A stretch of 64,000 nt of DNA from Proteobacteria bacterium ST_bin14 (GCA_002083655.1 MSXR01000016.1:87680-151679); one strand, 5' to 3'; numbered from the stretch's first letter, positions 1 to 8,696 are shown. Translations and numbers: made by a program. Notes: generated from the letters alone by a model not told the origin.

Positions 1-587
1 TCCGCCAGCCGCTTGATCGGGGCAGGCATGGTGGCTGAAAACAGCAATGTCTGGCGCTGTTTGGGCAGCTTGGTACAAATTTCCTCGATATCGGGGATGA
101 ACCCCATGTCGAGCATCCGATCAGCCTCATCAATCACCAGCAGCGAACAGCCGTTGAGCATGATTTTGCCGCGACCGAACAAATCCATCAGGCGGCCGGG
201 TGTGGCGATCAGCACGTCAACGCCCTTTTCCAGCGCGGCCATCTGATCGCTCATCGATACGCCGCCGATCAGCAACGCCATCGAAAGCTTGTGATATTTG
301 CCGTATTTCTCAAAATTTTCAGCCACCTGCGCGGCAAGCTCACGGGTGGGCTCCAGGATCAACGAACGCGGCATGCGCGCGCGGCTGCGGCCCTGGGCCA
401 GAATATCGATCATCGGCAGCACAAACGACGCGGTCTTGCCGGTGCCGGTTTGCGCAACGCCAATCATGTCACGCATCATCAGGATTGATGGGATCGCGCT
501 CGCCTGAATGGGGGTGGGCACAGTATAGCCCGAATCCTCGATAGCGCGAAGAAGTTCATCAGAAAGGCCGAGATCGGCAAAGGTCAT
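1..587 (-). CDS. DEAD-box ATP-dependent RNA helicase, RhlE-like (5' part only)
   Basis: The frame runs from an ATG at 587 off the left edge of the window, so only about the first 195 residues are present. In order the translation shows the Q motif (TPIQASAI), Walker A (AQTGTGKT), the PTRELA motif, the GG and TPGR motifs, the DEAD box (VIDEADRMLDMGF) and the SAT motif (LLFSATMP). This is the complete first RecA-like domain of a DEAD-box RNA helicase, the class that remodels rRNA and mRNA structure. The RhlE subgroup is favoured by the short N terminus before the Q motif. The C-terminal helicase domain lies outside the window, so the subgroup cannot be confirmed. Confidence 0.93.
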   Translation of the reverse strand, partial: MTFADLGLSDELLRAIEDSGYTVPTPIQASAIPSILMMRDMIGVAQTGTGKTASFVLPMIDILAQGRSRARMPRSLILEPTRELAAQVAENFEKYGKYHKLSMALLIGGVSMSDQMAALEKGVDVLIATPGRLMDLFGRGKIMLNGCSLLVIDEADRMLDMGFIPDIEEICTKLPKQRQTLLFSATMPAPIKRLA

Positions 588-716
588 GCTGGGTCCGGAA
601 AAAGGGCGCGCGCAACGCGGGCCTGAAAGCATTAAAGGCGGTTGCGGATTCCGCCCCGAATGTCAAGATTTGGGGCCGCAACGACTATCGTGCGGCTTGC
701 CCGGCGACAGCTTGGC

Positions 717-1178
717 CTAGCGCTTTGGCCGCAATTCCTTGAACGCTTCGATCCGGCAGGAATCGCCAGAGCGGGATCGCACGGCATCCCGCTTGGCACA
801 GATCATCCCATCTGCCGTGCGTCGCAGATAGAAACCGGCATAAAAATCGATCGCGGGGCAATCATCGTCGAACCGGGCACGTATCCGCCGCCCTTCAGCC
901 ATGATCAGATCAACGCTATCGACGCGACTAACCGATGCAACCGCGATCATGTTGATCGGAATGCATTTTTCGGCCTTTTTTTCCTTCCACTCGATCGGCT
1001 TTTGTGCCGGGCCTTGCTGCGCGCGCGGTGGATCGGGCTGGCGTGGAATGCGCACCACAATACGCTGGCGGAACGTCATCTGCGTATATTGCAGGCGCAT
1101 ATCCAGCTTGCCCGGCCTTTCTGGGGGCGGGGCGCTGAACAGCAGCATCAAGGCGGGGGAGAGGGTGAGGTAGGTCAT
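717..1178 (-). CDS. conserved hypothetical protein of sphingomonad type
   Basis: A 153-residue protein that I know only as a conserved hypothetical type in sphingomonads. The C-terminal half carries the recognisable pattern: a stretch after CIPINMIA describing a nucleotide- or wall-like beta core, then RIRARFDDDCPAIDFYAGFY and the ending RSRSGDSCRIEAF with paired cysteines. The N terminus (MTYLTLSPALMLLFSAP) could be a weak signal peptide, which would place the protein in the envelope. An opposite-strand frame of 219 residues covers the same bases, but it has low-complexity composition and no family pattern, so the minus strand was chosen. It is transcribed divergently from the FAD dehydrogenase, with 119 bases between the two starts. 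The function is unknown. Confidence 0.7.
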   Translation of the reverse strand: MTYLTLSPALMLLFSAPPPERPGKLDMRLQYTQMTFRQRIVVRIPRQPDPPRAQQGPAQKPIEWKEKKAEKCIPINMIAVASVSRVDSVDLIMAEGRRIRARFDDDCPAIDFYAGFYLRRTADGMICAKRDAVRSRSGDSCRIEAFKELRPKR

Positions 1179-1297
1179 CTGCTACTAGCCCTGATACGCC
1201 CAATGGTTGAACAGCCGATGAACTGGCCAATCTTGTTGGGCGCAAATCTTGTCTGCAACTGGTTTGCAGCCAGGTGCCATGCTAACGATGGCGCACC

Positions 1298-2746
1298 ATG
1301 AAAGTTGATCCGTCCCCGCTGATCCAAAGCCTGACCGAACGATTGGGGCCAAAGGCGGTCATTACCGATCAACACGATATTGCCCCGTGGCTGGTTGATT
1401 GGCGCGGGCGGTTTCACGGCCAGTCAGCGGCGATTATCGCGCCGACATCGACGGCAGAGGTCTCCATGATTGTGGCGATGGCAGGGGCCGCCGGAGTCGC
1501 GCTGGTGCCGCAGGGTGGCAATACGTCTATGGTGGGCGGGGCCACGCCGCCTGCCGACGGGTCTGCGTTGATCCTGTCGCTGCGGCGAATGAACCTGATC
1601 CGGCAAGTCGATCCGGCCGGCAATCTGGCAATCGCGGAGGCAGGGGTGATCCTGGCCGATCTTCATGCCGCCGCTGAGGCTGCAGGAAGGCGTTTTCCGC
1701 TGACGCTGGGCGCGCGGGGCAGTGCAACCATTGGTGGGCTGGTGTCGACCAATGCGGGGGGCACGCAAGTGCTGCGATTTGGAACAATGCGCGCGCTGGT
1801 GGCCGGTGTTGAGGCGGTGTTGCCCGACGGATCGGTGCATGACGGGCTGGCCGCGCTGAAAAAGGACAATCGCGGCTATGAACTGACGCAGTTGCTGGTT
1901 GGGGCAGAGGGAACGCTGGGCATCATCACGGCGGCGACCCTGCGGCTGGTGCCCGCCGTTACCGCACGCGCGGTGGCGTGGGCAGGGCTGGCGAGCCCCG
2001 ATGATGCGCTGGCGGTGCTGCGGCGGATGGAAGCAGCGACCGACATGATCGAAAGCTTTGAGATTGTGCCAGATCACTCGCTGGGGCTGGTGCTGGCGCA
2101 TCTGCCCGGCGCGCGCGCACCACTGGCAGGGCACCATGCCTGGCACATATTGATTGAGGCGGCGGCAACAACCGAAGCCGGCGAGCCACCGGCGGCGGTG
2201 CTGGAGCGGTTGCTGGTCAGCGCCATCGCCGACGGGCTGATCGCTGATGCCGTGATTGCAGCAAGTGAGGCGCAGGCGCAGGCTTTTTGGGGATTGCGCG
2301 ATTCGATTTCGGCGGCAGAGCGCGCCAGCGGCCCGGCGGTGCAGCATGACATATCGGTGCCGGTCGCGGTGATGCCGCGTTTCATGATTTCGGCTGCCCG
2401 CGCGGTTGAGGCGCGCTTTGCGGGCACCAGTGCTGGCGCCTTTGGCCATTTGGGCGATGGTAATGTCCATTTCCACGTCCGCGCGCCCGCCGGCGCAGAT
2501 GGCGAGCGATGGTATGCCGAACAGGCCCCGCTTATCACACCATTTGTGCATGACCTGGTAACTGCCGCTGGCGGCTCGATTTCGGCCGAACACGGCATTG
2601 GACAAATGAAGCTGGCAGAGCTTGTTCGCCTGTCCGCTCCGGCACGGCTTTCGGCGTTGCGGGCGATCAAGCTCGCGCTCGATCCGGGACAGATCATGAA
2701 TCCGGGAAAACTCGTAGCACTTGCGCCCGCGCCAGAGGCACCATAG
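1298..2746 (+). CDS. FAD-binding oxidoreductase, D-2-hydroxyglutarate/D-lactate dehydrogenase (GlcD-like) family
   Basis: 482 residues with the two-domain layout of the vanillyl-alcohol-oxidase-like flavoproteins. The N-terminal PCMH FAD-binding domain covers roughly residues 40-215 and shows VPQGGNTSMVGG, the GSATIGGLVSTNAGG stretch and GAEGTLGIITAA. The C-terminal FAD-oxidase domain carries AFGHLGDGNVHFHV and EHGIGQMK, whose histidines bind the catalytic divalent metal in D-2-hydroxyglutarate and D-lactate dehydrogenases. It is therefore a soluble dehydrogenase of a 2-hydroxyacid passing electrons to a quinone or electron-transfer flavoprotein. The exact acid cannot be told from sequence. 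The ATG at 1298 is the first in frame and gives the usual family length. The next gene, sapC, follows 55 bases later. Confidence 0.92.
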   Translation: MKVDPSPLIQSLTERLGPKAVITDQHDIAPWLVDWRGRFHGQSAAIIAPTSTAEVSMIVAMAGAAGVALVPQGGNTSMVGGATPPADGSALILSLRRMNLIRQVDPAGNLAIAEAGVILADLHAAAEAAGRRFPLTLGARGSATIGGLVSTNAGGTQVLRFGTMRALVAGVEAVLPDGSVHDGLAALKKDNRGYELTQLLVGAEGTLGIITAATLRLVPAVTARAVAWAGLASPDDALAVLRRMEAATDMIESFEIVPDHSLGLVLAHLPGARAPLAGHHAWHILIEAAATTEAGEPPAAVLERLLVSAIADGLIADAVIAASEAQAQAFWGLRDSISAAERASGPAVQHDISVPVAVMPRFMISAARAVEARFAGTSAGAFGHLGDGNVHFHVRAPAGADGERWYAEQAPLITPFVHDLVTAAGGSISAEHGIGQMKLAELVRLSAPARLSALRAIKLALDPGQIMNPGKLVALAPAPEAP

Positions 2747-2801
2747 AGGCGGCGATAACCGGCCTTTTGGCCAGTGCATGCTTTTTTCAATGGAGATGAT
2801 A

Positions 2802-3575
2802 ATGGCCAGCGCGCCCCAGGGACTTCCGCTTTTCTACAATGCGCTTGAGCCGCTTTCGAGCCAGGCCCATGCCGATTTCAAGGTACGCCCGGCCACAACG
2901 GCACCGTTCCTTAGCACGCAGCACGCCATTCCGGTCACCGTCGATGAATTCGCACTGGTGCAGCGGTTCATGCCAATCGTGTTTTCGGTTGGCCCCGATG
3001 CGATTCCGATTGCCCTGATGGGCCTGAACGAAGGCATCAATGTGTTCGTCGATGCAGACGGCAAGATCACCCAGCAGCACATGTATGTGCCGGCCTATAT
3101 CCGCCGCTACCCCTATATGCTCGCCAAGCTGACGCCCACGTCGGAAGAGCTGTCGCTGTGTTTTGATCCCACGTCGGACACGATCGGCAAGTTTGAGGAT
3201 GGCGAAGCATTGTTCGCTGACGGCCAGCCCACCGAGCTGACCAAGAACATCCTTGGTTTCAACGAGATGTTCGAACAGGCTGGCGCGCGCACCGCGGCAT
3301 TCATGCGCGATCTGATCGAAGCCGATCTGTTGATGGATGGCGAAGTATCCATCCAGGCCGAAGGCGTTGAGCAGCCCTTTATCTATCGCGGTTTCCAGAT
3401 GGTGAATGAAGAAAAGCTGATGGAAGTGCGCGGCGATCAGCTGCGTAAGATGGCCAAATCGGGCATGCTGCCATTGCTTTATGCGCATCTGTTCTCGCTG
3501 GCGCAAATGCGAGAGATTTTCCAGATGCAGGCTGATCAGGGCAAGCAATTGCCACCTGTTCTGCCAGCCATCTAA
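2802..3575 (+). CDS. SapC family protein
   Basis: 257 residues matching the SapC family: an N-terminal LFYNALEPLSSQAHADFKV, a central HMYVPAYIRRYPYML, and a C-terminal segment with FQMVNEEKLMEVRGDQLRKM. SapC-like proteins in alphaproteobacteria are often near TonB-dependent receptors, but their biochemical role is unclear. The start was set at the ATG at 2802 because GGAG at 2792-2795 sits six bases upstream and homologous proteins begin close to this point. An in-frame extension to 2721 adds 27 arginine- and histidine-rich residues that overlap the previous gene. No signal peptide or membrane segment is visible. Confidence 0.9.
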   Translation: MASAPQGLPLFYNALEPLSSQAHADFKVRPATTAPFLSTQHAIPVTVDEFALVQRFMPIVFSVGPDAIPIALMGLNEGINVFVDADGKITQQHMYVPAYIRRYPYMLAKLTPTSEELSLCFDPTSDTIGKFEDGEALFADGQPTELTKNILGFNEMFEQAGARTAAFMRDLIEADLLMDGEVSIQAEGVEQPFIYRGFQMVNEEKLMEVRGDQLRKMAKSGMLPLLYAHLFSLAQMREIFQMQADQGKQLPPVLPAI

Positions 3576-3647
3576 GCCACTGGCCCGCCGAAAATCGCCC
3601 GAAAAGTACTTTGAAAAATACTGGGCGGTGACCGGCGGGTTTACGGG

Positions 3648-3676
3648 TTGAAGCGCCAATTCGCCTATCCTATATA
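3648..3676 (+). promoter_or_regulatory. sigma-70-like promoter of a putative small RNA
   Basis: TTGAAG at 3648-3653 and TATATA at 3671-3676 are separated by exactly 17 bases, a good match to housekeeping promoter geometry. The predicted start of transcription is near 3683. No coding frame follows before the terminator at 3756-3790. Confidence 0.55.
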
Positions 3677-3682
3677 GGTCAG

Positions 3683-3790
3683 GCGTGGCCTTGTGTTCCC
3701 CCCCTTTCACAGGGTTGCGCAGTCCATCCTTGGATGGGCACTCCCTGAACCTTGGCCACCTCGCGCACCTGTTGCGCGGGGTGGTTTTTT
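3683..3790 (+). ncRNA. putative small structured RNA, about 108 nt
   Basis: The segment lies between a promoter-like pair (3648-3676) and a strong intrinsic terminator, in the gap between the convergent sapC and amidohydrolase genes. Internally GTCCATCC and GGATGGGC at about 3722-3739 can form a hairpin, flanked by AGGG and CCCT. GTGGCC at 3685-3690 can pair with GGCCAC at 3754-3759, which would compete with the left arm of the terminator. It does not carry the conserved loop of the signal recognition particle RNA, nor does it look like tmRNA. I could not assign it to a known RNA family. Confidence 0.5.
3756..3790 (+). terminator. intrinsic terminator of the putative small RNA
   Basis: A 12-base-pair stem (3756-3767 with 3773-3784, one T-G pair) closes a five-base loop and is followed by six T at 3785-3790. 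It lies 13 bases before the stop codon of the convergent amidohydrolase gene. Confidence 0.8.
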
Positions 3791-3802
3791 ATGGGGTGAC
3801 GG

Positions 3803-4660
3803 TCATTCCGCCGCGATGGCGGGCAGACCGGCCAGTGCTTCATCGCCAATCGCCGCAATCATGCGCCGCAGCACCGCCGCTGCCCCCGCAAAGCCGGGGC
3901 CGGGCGCGTCGTGGGCTGCATCAAGATACAGGGTCCGATCAAATTCAATCTGGATCGCGTGAATGCCACTGTGCGGGCGCGCATGGCGATCCAGAATATG
4001 CCCACCGGCATAGGGAGTGTTGAGTGCATGGGGGATGCCCGTCGCCTCCGCTTCGCCCTCCAGCCGCGCGATAAAGCGGGATGCAGCGGATTTGCCAAAC
4101 CGATCACCCAACACGATCTGGGCCGCCTCACCCGGCGCGCCAAGCGGCGGCATGGAATGAATATCAAGCAGCACCGCCACCCCAAACCGCGCGCGTGCGG
4201 CCGCCAATAGCGTGGCCAGCGCCATATGATAGGGCCGGTGATCTGCCATGATCCGCGCATTCACCGCGTCGCCGCTCAATCGTTTTGCCCAGATGTCGCC
4301 AGCCGCTGCAATGCGGCGCGGCACCAGCCCCAGCCCGCTGCGCAGCTTTGCCGACATGGCCGGCGACCGGGTGGGATCGGCACCGTCATCCAGCTTGGGA
4401 TCGCGCTCATGCTCTGCCCGGTTCAGGTCAATCCAGGCGCGCGCGGGGCGCTGCACCAGCAATGTTTCACTTCCCCGTGCCGCCAGCGCAAGCTGATCGA
4501 CATGACGGTCCTCCAATATCCGTAACGCCTCCACCGGCACGCGAATGGCGGCAAGCAGTGCGGAAGGGTAATCCCGCCCCGCATGCGGCACTGACAGCAC
4601 AACAGGGCTGTCGGGCAGCATGGCACCATGAACGTCGAAGGAATGCGCCGGGCCGGTCAT
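3803..4660 (-). CDS. N-formylglutamate amidohydrolase family protein
   Basis: 285 residues of the N-formylglutamate amidohydrolase (HutG-type) family. These zinc-dependent enzymes hydrolyse N-formyl-glutamate to formate and glutamate at the end of histidine breakdown. Visible hallmarks are LSVPHAGRDYP near residue 21, EDRHVDQLA, RAWIDLNRAEHERDP, LLDIHSMPP and the C-terminal PHSGIHAIQIEFDRTLY. No other histidine-utilisation genes are adjacent, so it may act in general formyl-amide metabolism instead. The ATG at 4660 is supported by family length. The gene converges on the putative small RNA and is divergent from cpdR. Confidence 0.9.
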   Translation of the reverse strand: MTGPAHSFDVHGAMLPDSPVVLSVPHAGRDYPSALLAAIRVPVEALRILEDRHVDQLALAARGSETLLVQRPARAWIDLNRAEHERDPKLDDGADPTRSPAMSAKLRSGLGLVPRRIAAAGDIWAKRLSGDAVNARIMADHRPYHMALATLLAAARARFGVAVLLDIHSMPPLGAPGEAAQIVLGDRFGKSAASRFIARLEGEAEATGIPHALNTPYAGGHILDRHARPHSGIHAIQIEFDRTLYLDAAHDAPGPGFAGAAAVLRRMIAAIGDEALAGLPAIAAE

Positions 4661-4786
4661 TATCGTCCAGCCTAGGGGGTAGGCTGCGGCTTCGCAATTG
4701 GCGTGGGCACAACAGCGCGATCACGCTGGAAATTATTAAGAGCTTTGCGCATACTGTGCCGAAGCACAAAAAATGGAACGCGCGGG

Positions 4787-5164
4787 ATGATCAGGATTTT
4801 GCTGGCTGAGGATGATCGCGTGATGCGTGAATATCTGACGCGTGCACTCGAACGCTCGGGCTATGCCGTTACGGCGGTTGATCGCGGCACGGCGGCAATG
4901 CCGCTGCTCAAGACCGAAAGCTTCGATCTGCTGCTCACCGATATCGTGATGCCCGAAATGGATGGGATTGAACTGGCGCAAAAAGCAGGTGAGCTGTGCC
5001 CTGATCTGCGCGTCATGTTCATCACCGGCTTTGCGGCAGTCACGCTGAAGGCGGGCAGGGCGATGCCGCAGGCGCGTGTGCTGTCAAAGCCATTTCATCT
5101 GCGCGATCTTGTGCTGGAGGTTGACCGGCTGTTCGAAACAGAAAACGTCACTCGCGGGCATTGA
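4787..5164 (+). CDS. cpdR: single-domain response regulator CpdR
   Basis: 125 residues forming a lone receiver domain: acidic pocket EDD at 8-10, phosphoacceptor Asp in LLLTDIVMPEMDG, conserved Thr in MFITGFAAV and Lys in VLSKPFHLRDLV. The stretch from MFITGFAAV to the end of SKPFHLRDLV is close to the signature of CpdR of Caulobacter and relatives. CpdR in its unphosphorylated state directs substrates such as CtrA-pathway factors to the ClpXP protease, and it is phosphorylated through the CckA-ChpT relay. The start was moved from 4703 to the ATG at 4787 because the protein then begins MIRILLAEDD like the family. There is no output domain. Confidence 0.92.
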   Translation: MIRILLAEDDRVMREYLTRALERSGYAVTAVDRGTAAMPLLKTESFDLLLTDIVMPEMDGIELAQKAGELCPDLRVMFITGFAAVTLKAGRAMPQARVLSKPFHLRDLVLEVDRLFETENVTRGH

Positions 5165-5250
5165 TCAGCGGCGATCAGCGGCGAAACAGCGGTGCCGCTC
5201 CAAACGGCGCTTGCACCGGCCCCCCACCCCCGCTAAGGCCGCGCTTCCGT

Positions 5251-5325
5251 GGGCGTGTAGCTCAGTGGTAGAGCACTGTGTTGACATCGCAGGGGTCGCA
5301 AGTTCAATCCTTGCCACGCCCACCA
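5251..5325 (+). tRNA. tRNA-Val (anticodon GAC)
   Basis: A complete cloverleaf: acceptor arms GGGCGTG and CACGCCC, D arm GCTC/GAGC, anticodon stem CTGTG/CGCAG enclosing the loop TTGACAT (anticodon GAC), and T arm GCAAG/CTTGC around TTCAATC. The 3' CCA is encoded at 5323-5325. The integrase gene of the following island begins 1.2 kb downstream, so this tRNA is the likely integration target. Confidence 0.95.
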
Positions 5326-5328
5326 CCG

Positions 5329-5363
5329 AAAACCCCGCAATCTCAGCAGATTGCGGGGTTTTT
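5329..5363 (+). terminator. intrinsic terminator after tRNA-Val
   Basis: A perfect 15-base inverted repeat (5329-5343 with 5348-5362), loop CAGC, ending in five T at 5359-5363. It would stop tRNA-Val transcription just before the island. Confidence 0.92.
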
Positions 5364-5364
5364 G

Positions 5365-5673
5365 TTTGTCCGGCGGCGGTGATTTGTCGGATCGGGTCCG
5401 GTGTAACTCCGGTGCGTTGCCAAAACGCACCCGGAACAAATCATGTCTGCGATGCGGAATCCGAGCTAAATTCAAACGGTGCCGCTGTCGCGTGCGCAAT
5501 CCACTTTGGCGCTGGGGCATGCATGCGGTTCGGTTGCGCCGCGAGATCCGTAGGGCGCGTCCGCGAACGGCGCGACGGCCGACTTGTCTGATCTCGTCCC
5601 GCACCTGCTCGAGTATCACGGCGCCATCCCACCAATGTCGAAATGATAGTTTGGTCGGCGTGTCGTCAGGTAT
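5365..5673. other. non-coding gap between tRNA-Val and the island regulator
   Basis: About 310 bases with only short arginine-rich frames and no recognisable protein. If the island entered at the tRNA, its left end lies here or in the terminator. No copy of the tRNA 3' end was found elsewhere in the window by eye. Confidence 0.4.
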
Positions 5674-6240
5674 TCAATCATCCAACAGATAGAGCCGCTG
5701 AAGCTCCGGATACCGAAATTGGAGTGGCCGATCCTGCTTCGGTAGTTCCATGTAATCTGGATGGTCTCTGTATGCGCGACTGCGTGTAGCATGGCCTCGC
5801 TCGATCCTAGACAGCTGTGCAACTGATATGTCGCAGCTGCGAGCTATCTGTCGGAGCGTAAGGCCTTCGCGCTTTCGCCCCTCCCTAAGTCCTCGCCCCA
5901 ACTCAAGCCGGTAATCTGCACGTCGAGCGTCATCGTCTGACCTTACCGTTTGATCTTCATCGCCGCGTATGAACATCAAGTCCTGGGTAAGCTCCAGCTC
6001 TCTTGCTAGCGCTTCCAAGGTGCCCGGCAGTGGCCATGCATGGCCGTTCTCGATGGCCGAAAGGCTGGGTCGCGTGATACCGATCGCATCTGCGAGCGTC
6101 TGCTGCTTCTGCTTATCCTTCTTTCGGCAAGCCTTCAGGAACGCGCCCAGGTCGGGCCTGAACCCAGCAAAACCGTCAGGAAACCTTGATCTTCTCGGCG
6201 GTGCCACAGAGCTGCTCCCTAAAATGTCGGGTTGTTGCAT
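5674..6240 (-). CDS. XRE-family regulator with two helix-turn-helix domains
   Basis: 188 residues with two Cro/C1-type helix-turn-helix units. The first (about residues 30-90) reads TLADAIGITRPSLSAIENG. The second (about 110-165) reads TLRQIARSCDISVAQLSRIERG. Proteins of this kind usually repress the genes of mobile elements. The gene is divergent from the integrase unit with about 130 bases between them, where an operator would be expected. No catalytic domain is present. It most likely controls integration or transfer of the element. Confidence 0.85.
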   Translation of the reverse strand: MQQPDILGSSSVAPPRRSRFPDGFAGFRPDLGAFLKACRKKDKQKQQTLADAIGITRPSLSAIENGHAWPLPGTLEALARELELTQDLMFIRGDEDQTVRSDDDARRADYRLELGRGLREGRKREGLTLRQIARSCDISVAQLSRIERGHATRSRAYRDHPDYMELPKQDRPLQFRYPELQRLYLLDD

Positions 6241-6373
6241 ATCAGAGGATTCATCATCCTAACACCCGTCGCATGAAGACGAATTCCTCCCCACGGACGC
6301 CCGTGACAAACCAACCCACGCTCATGAAGGCGGGCAAAGTTTGGTCCCCGGGACCGGGCCTACAGGCTTCCCA

Positions 6374-6721
6374 ATGACCAAGGATATCGCCGACCTCGCG
6401 CGACGTTGGTCGCGGGCAATCGCTCGTGGGCGAGGAATCCGAATCGAGGCTGCCGACCTCGATCTGCTCACGGACATCGGCGTCAACGACATCATCCAGG
6501 CCGCAGCGGCCCAGAAACTGAAGGAGCTTGCGAAATGGCGGGCAGACCAAAGAAGCGCGGGATCTACGGACGCGGCGACTACTGGCTTGACTGGGACCGG
6601 CTGTCAGATGGAAATCTCCGATCCCCGAATCTCACCATCTTCTGGTATGATACGGAACGAGGACGCATCCGCTCTGTTAGCGCACGCACTGCAGATCTCG
6701 CAGCCGCAAGGAAGGCGTTAG
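6374..6721 (+). CDS. small hypothetical protein overlapping the integrase start
   Basis: 115 residues. The N-terminal 60 (MTKDIADLARRWSRAIARG...) are predicted helical and look like a genuine small protein. The C-terminal half overlaps the integrase gene by 187 bases in another frame and is of low complexity. Small genes in this position in front of integrases of this class may help excision, like recombination directionality factors, but that is inference. It could also be a chance frame whose first half is an unusual leader. Confidence 0.45.
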   Translation: MTKDIADLARRWSRAIARGRGIRIEAADLDLLTDIGVNDIIQAAAAQKLKELAKWRADQRSAGSTDAATTGLTGTGCQMEISDPRISPSSGMIRNEDASALLAHALQISQPQGRR

Positions 6722-7803
6722 ATCGCCACTATCTTCAGCACACCGATGGCGAACTCATCTGTCCGACTTGTGGACAACAGCGCAACGGGGGGGCCGAAAT
6801 GTTGGTCTTGCGCGCGATAACGGACTACCTCACGATCAACGAGGAGCTTCCGTCATTCAAAGCAGTGCGGGCCCGACTAAATCACGTCGTGCGGTATATT
6901 GCGAAGATCGAGACGCCGGATGTCCGATGCTCGAAGGTTGACGAGGCATGGATTGCGCGTTTCCGAACCTGGCTGGGCGAGCAGCCTGTCATAACAAGTT
7001 CGGGTAAGGAACGCCCAGCCCGCAGGTCCCTATCTTCGATTGAGAATTCGGTGCTTCAACTAGCCGCAGCAATCAATGCGGCAAAAGGTCGCAATGAAAT
7101 ATCTAAGTCGGCACAATTCAAGCCAATTCCAACTAAGGAATTGAACCGCACGCCGCAGCGGCGCCTTGCGGTAGAGGAGCTTGCTGACGCATTTCGCTAC
7201 GCGACCGATCCAAAGTATCCGACGAAGCGATTTGGACTTCACCGGTTCCTGATGTTGAGCGTCGGCACAGCCGCGCGTCCAGACGCCGTTCATGACTTCT
7301 CGACCAAGCCAGAACGGCGACAATGGAACCCCCAGCGGCACGTCGTCGCGTTGAATCCCGCCGGACGCCGCCAAACTCGTAAGCGGCGGGCTATTGTTAT
7401 TGTGCCGCCTCAACTGGGTGAGCGCATCAACGAGGTTGATGGCTTTTTTGTGCCCTTCGTTTCGGTGAAATCAGCTTGGGAGACGATGGTGAAGTCGCTC
7501 AACTGGCCGGCGGATGGCGAGGGCGGGATGAAGCTGATCCGTCGATCCATTGGCCAACTGCTTCGTGACGCAGGGACACCCCGGGCATGGTCGGAGGAGT
7601 GGCGTGACCCTGCGCTAAAGGTTCCCGGTGAGCAAATTGAGGTCCAGCTTGGTCACCGCGTGATCGACAGCGTCACCGATTTGTACGCTGCCTTTGACCC
7701 TGATTATCAACACGCTGCCACTAAGGCCCTTGGCGGGATCATCGACGCGATAAACGAACGTTGTCCCGCGGCCTTCGCCCCGAGAGAACGCCAAGCCGCG
7801 TGA
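6535..7803 (+). CDS. tyrosine-type site-specific integrase
   Basis: 422 residues from the ATG at 6535 (MAGRPKKRGIYGRG). A central SAM-like DNA-binding region is followed by a catalytic domain. The first catalytic arginine is in TAARPDAV. The second box is KLIRRSIGQLL, where the usual His of HxxR appears to be Lys. The third box is QLGHRVIDSVTDLYAAF, with the conserved His and the nucleophilic Tyr. It would integrate and excise the element, probably at the tRNA-Val 1.2 kb upstream. The frame is open to 6406, but the extra residues are arginine-rich and overlap the small gene upstream. A zinc-knuckle-like CPTCG sits near residue 80. Confidence 0.85.
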   Translation: MAGRPKKRGIYGRGDYWLDWDRLSDGNLRSPNLTIFWYDTERGRIRSVSARTADLAAARKALDRHYLQHTDGELICPTCGQQRNGGAEMLVLRAITDYLTINEELPSFKAVRARLNHVVRYIAKIETPDVRCSKVDEAWIARFRTWLGEQPVITSSGKERPARRSLSSIENSVLQLAAAINAAKGRNEISKSAQFKPIPTKELNRTPQRRLAVEELADAFRYATDPKYPTKRFGLHRFLMLSVGTAARPDAVHDFSTKPERRQWNPQRHVVALNPAGRRQTRKRRAIVIVPPQLGERINEVDGFFVPFVSVKSAWETMVKSLNWPADGEGGMKLIRRSIGQLLRDAGTPRAWSEEWRDPALKVPGEQIEVQLGHRVIDSVTDLYAAFDPDYQHAATKALGGIIDAINERCPAAFAPRERQAA

Positions 7804-8696
7804 TACCGTCGATCCGCCGTCGTCAGGGACCGATCCCAACTCTATCGGTCCCTAACCACATGTTGGCTCACGCGAACCAGAGCGATCATCGGAGAACTGC
7901 CATCCATAATTTGAGGGGCCTGTGGCTCCATCCGAATGATCATAATCACATCACCGAGGACAAACTATGTATTTCCGCGTCCGAGAAAAGATAATGGCTG
8001 ACGCCAAGATCAGTCGCGCCTGCGCAAACTTCCTGTCTGACGTGGATATCAAGCCGGGTCTGGCACAACAGGGCGGCGGCGTTAATGAAAACGGCATCCA
8101 GCAGCTGAGGTTTGTCGGTAAGGTCGGTGTTATGCCGTCCCGCTGCAACGTGCATATAGATACCCGCGGCTTGATATCAGGATCGCTTACGCATAGGCGG
8201 CTTGCCCCAATTGCCGTCCTCGATCTGGAATACCCGTGGTGCCGGTATCGCGAACATCTGACAGGCGTTTCGTCCCTGACTCTTTTTGACGTTTCGCTTC
8301 CGGAAGTCATTTGCTGTGGGCTGCGCCGTGACACTCACAGGTTGTGCGATCTCATCGAATTCAGGCGTTATAAGCCATGGTTTTTTATTCGCGCCAACCC
8401 CATGGTCCGCTCGATCCGCAACGTCACCCGAATGCAAACCATTGGCAATGGAAAGCGACGGCGCAGCACCGGATTGCTAGTTACGATGATCGACGACTGG
8501 TCGAGGGAAAACTGGGGCTATTGGTCGCCCGCCGATGGCTATTCAGATCGGATGGATTAAATTGGGCTCAATGGAAGAGGCGCCATTCGCACGAAGGTGA
8601 CTCCCGTAAGGTCCGAGCCCGAATGATACGCTGCAAGTCTCGACATTGCCGGGCGATCACAATCGGCTATGCATCGTGCCGGGGAGAACGGCGCGC
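7804..8696. other. gene-poor stretch between integrase and methylase
   Basis: About 890 bases without a gene I can defend. The longest frame is 7967-8560 (+), an ATG-started 197-residue frame with no recognisable motif. Minus-strand frames of 69, 127 and 86 residues overlap it. The mixed signal suggests decayed coding DNA left by earlier rearrangement of the island, but this cannot be shown by reading alone. Confidence 0.35.

Noticed and set aside
642..1301. 219-residue plus-strand frame
   Set aside because: The minus frame 717-1178 fits a known hypothetical family better.
1424..2779. 451-residue minus-strand frame opposite the FAD dehydrogenase
   Set aside because: Composition rich in Arg, His and Gln with no motif; the plus-strand gene has clear flavoprotein motifs.
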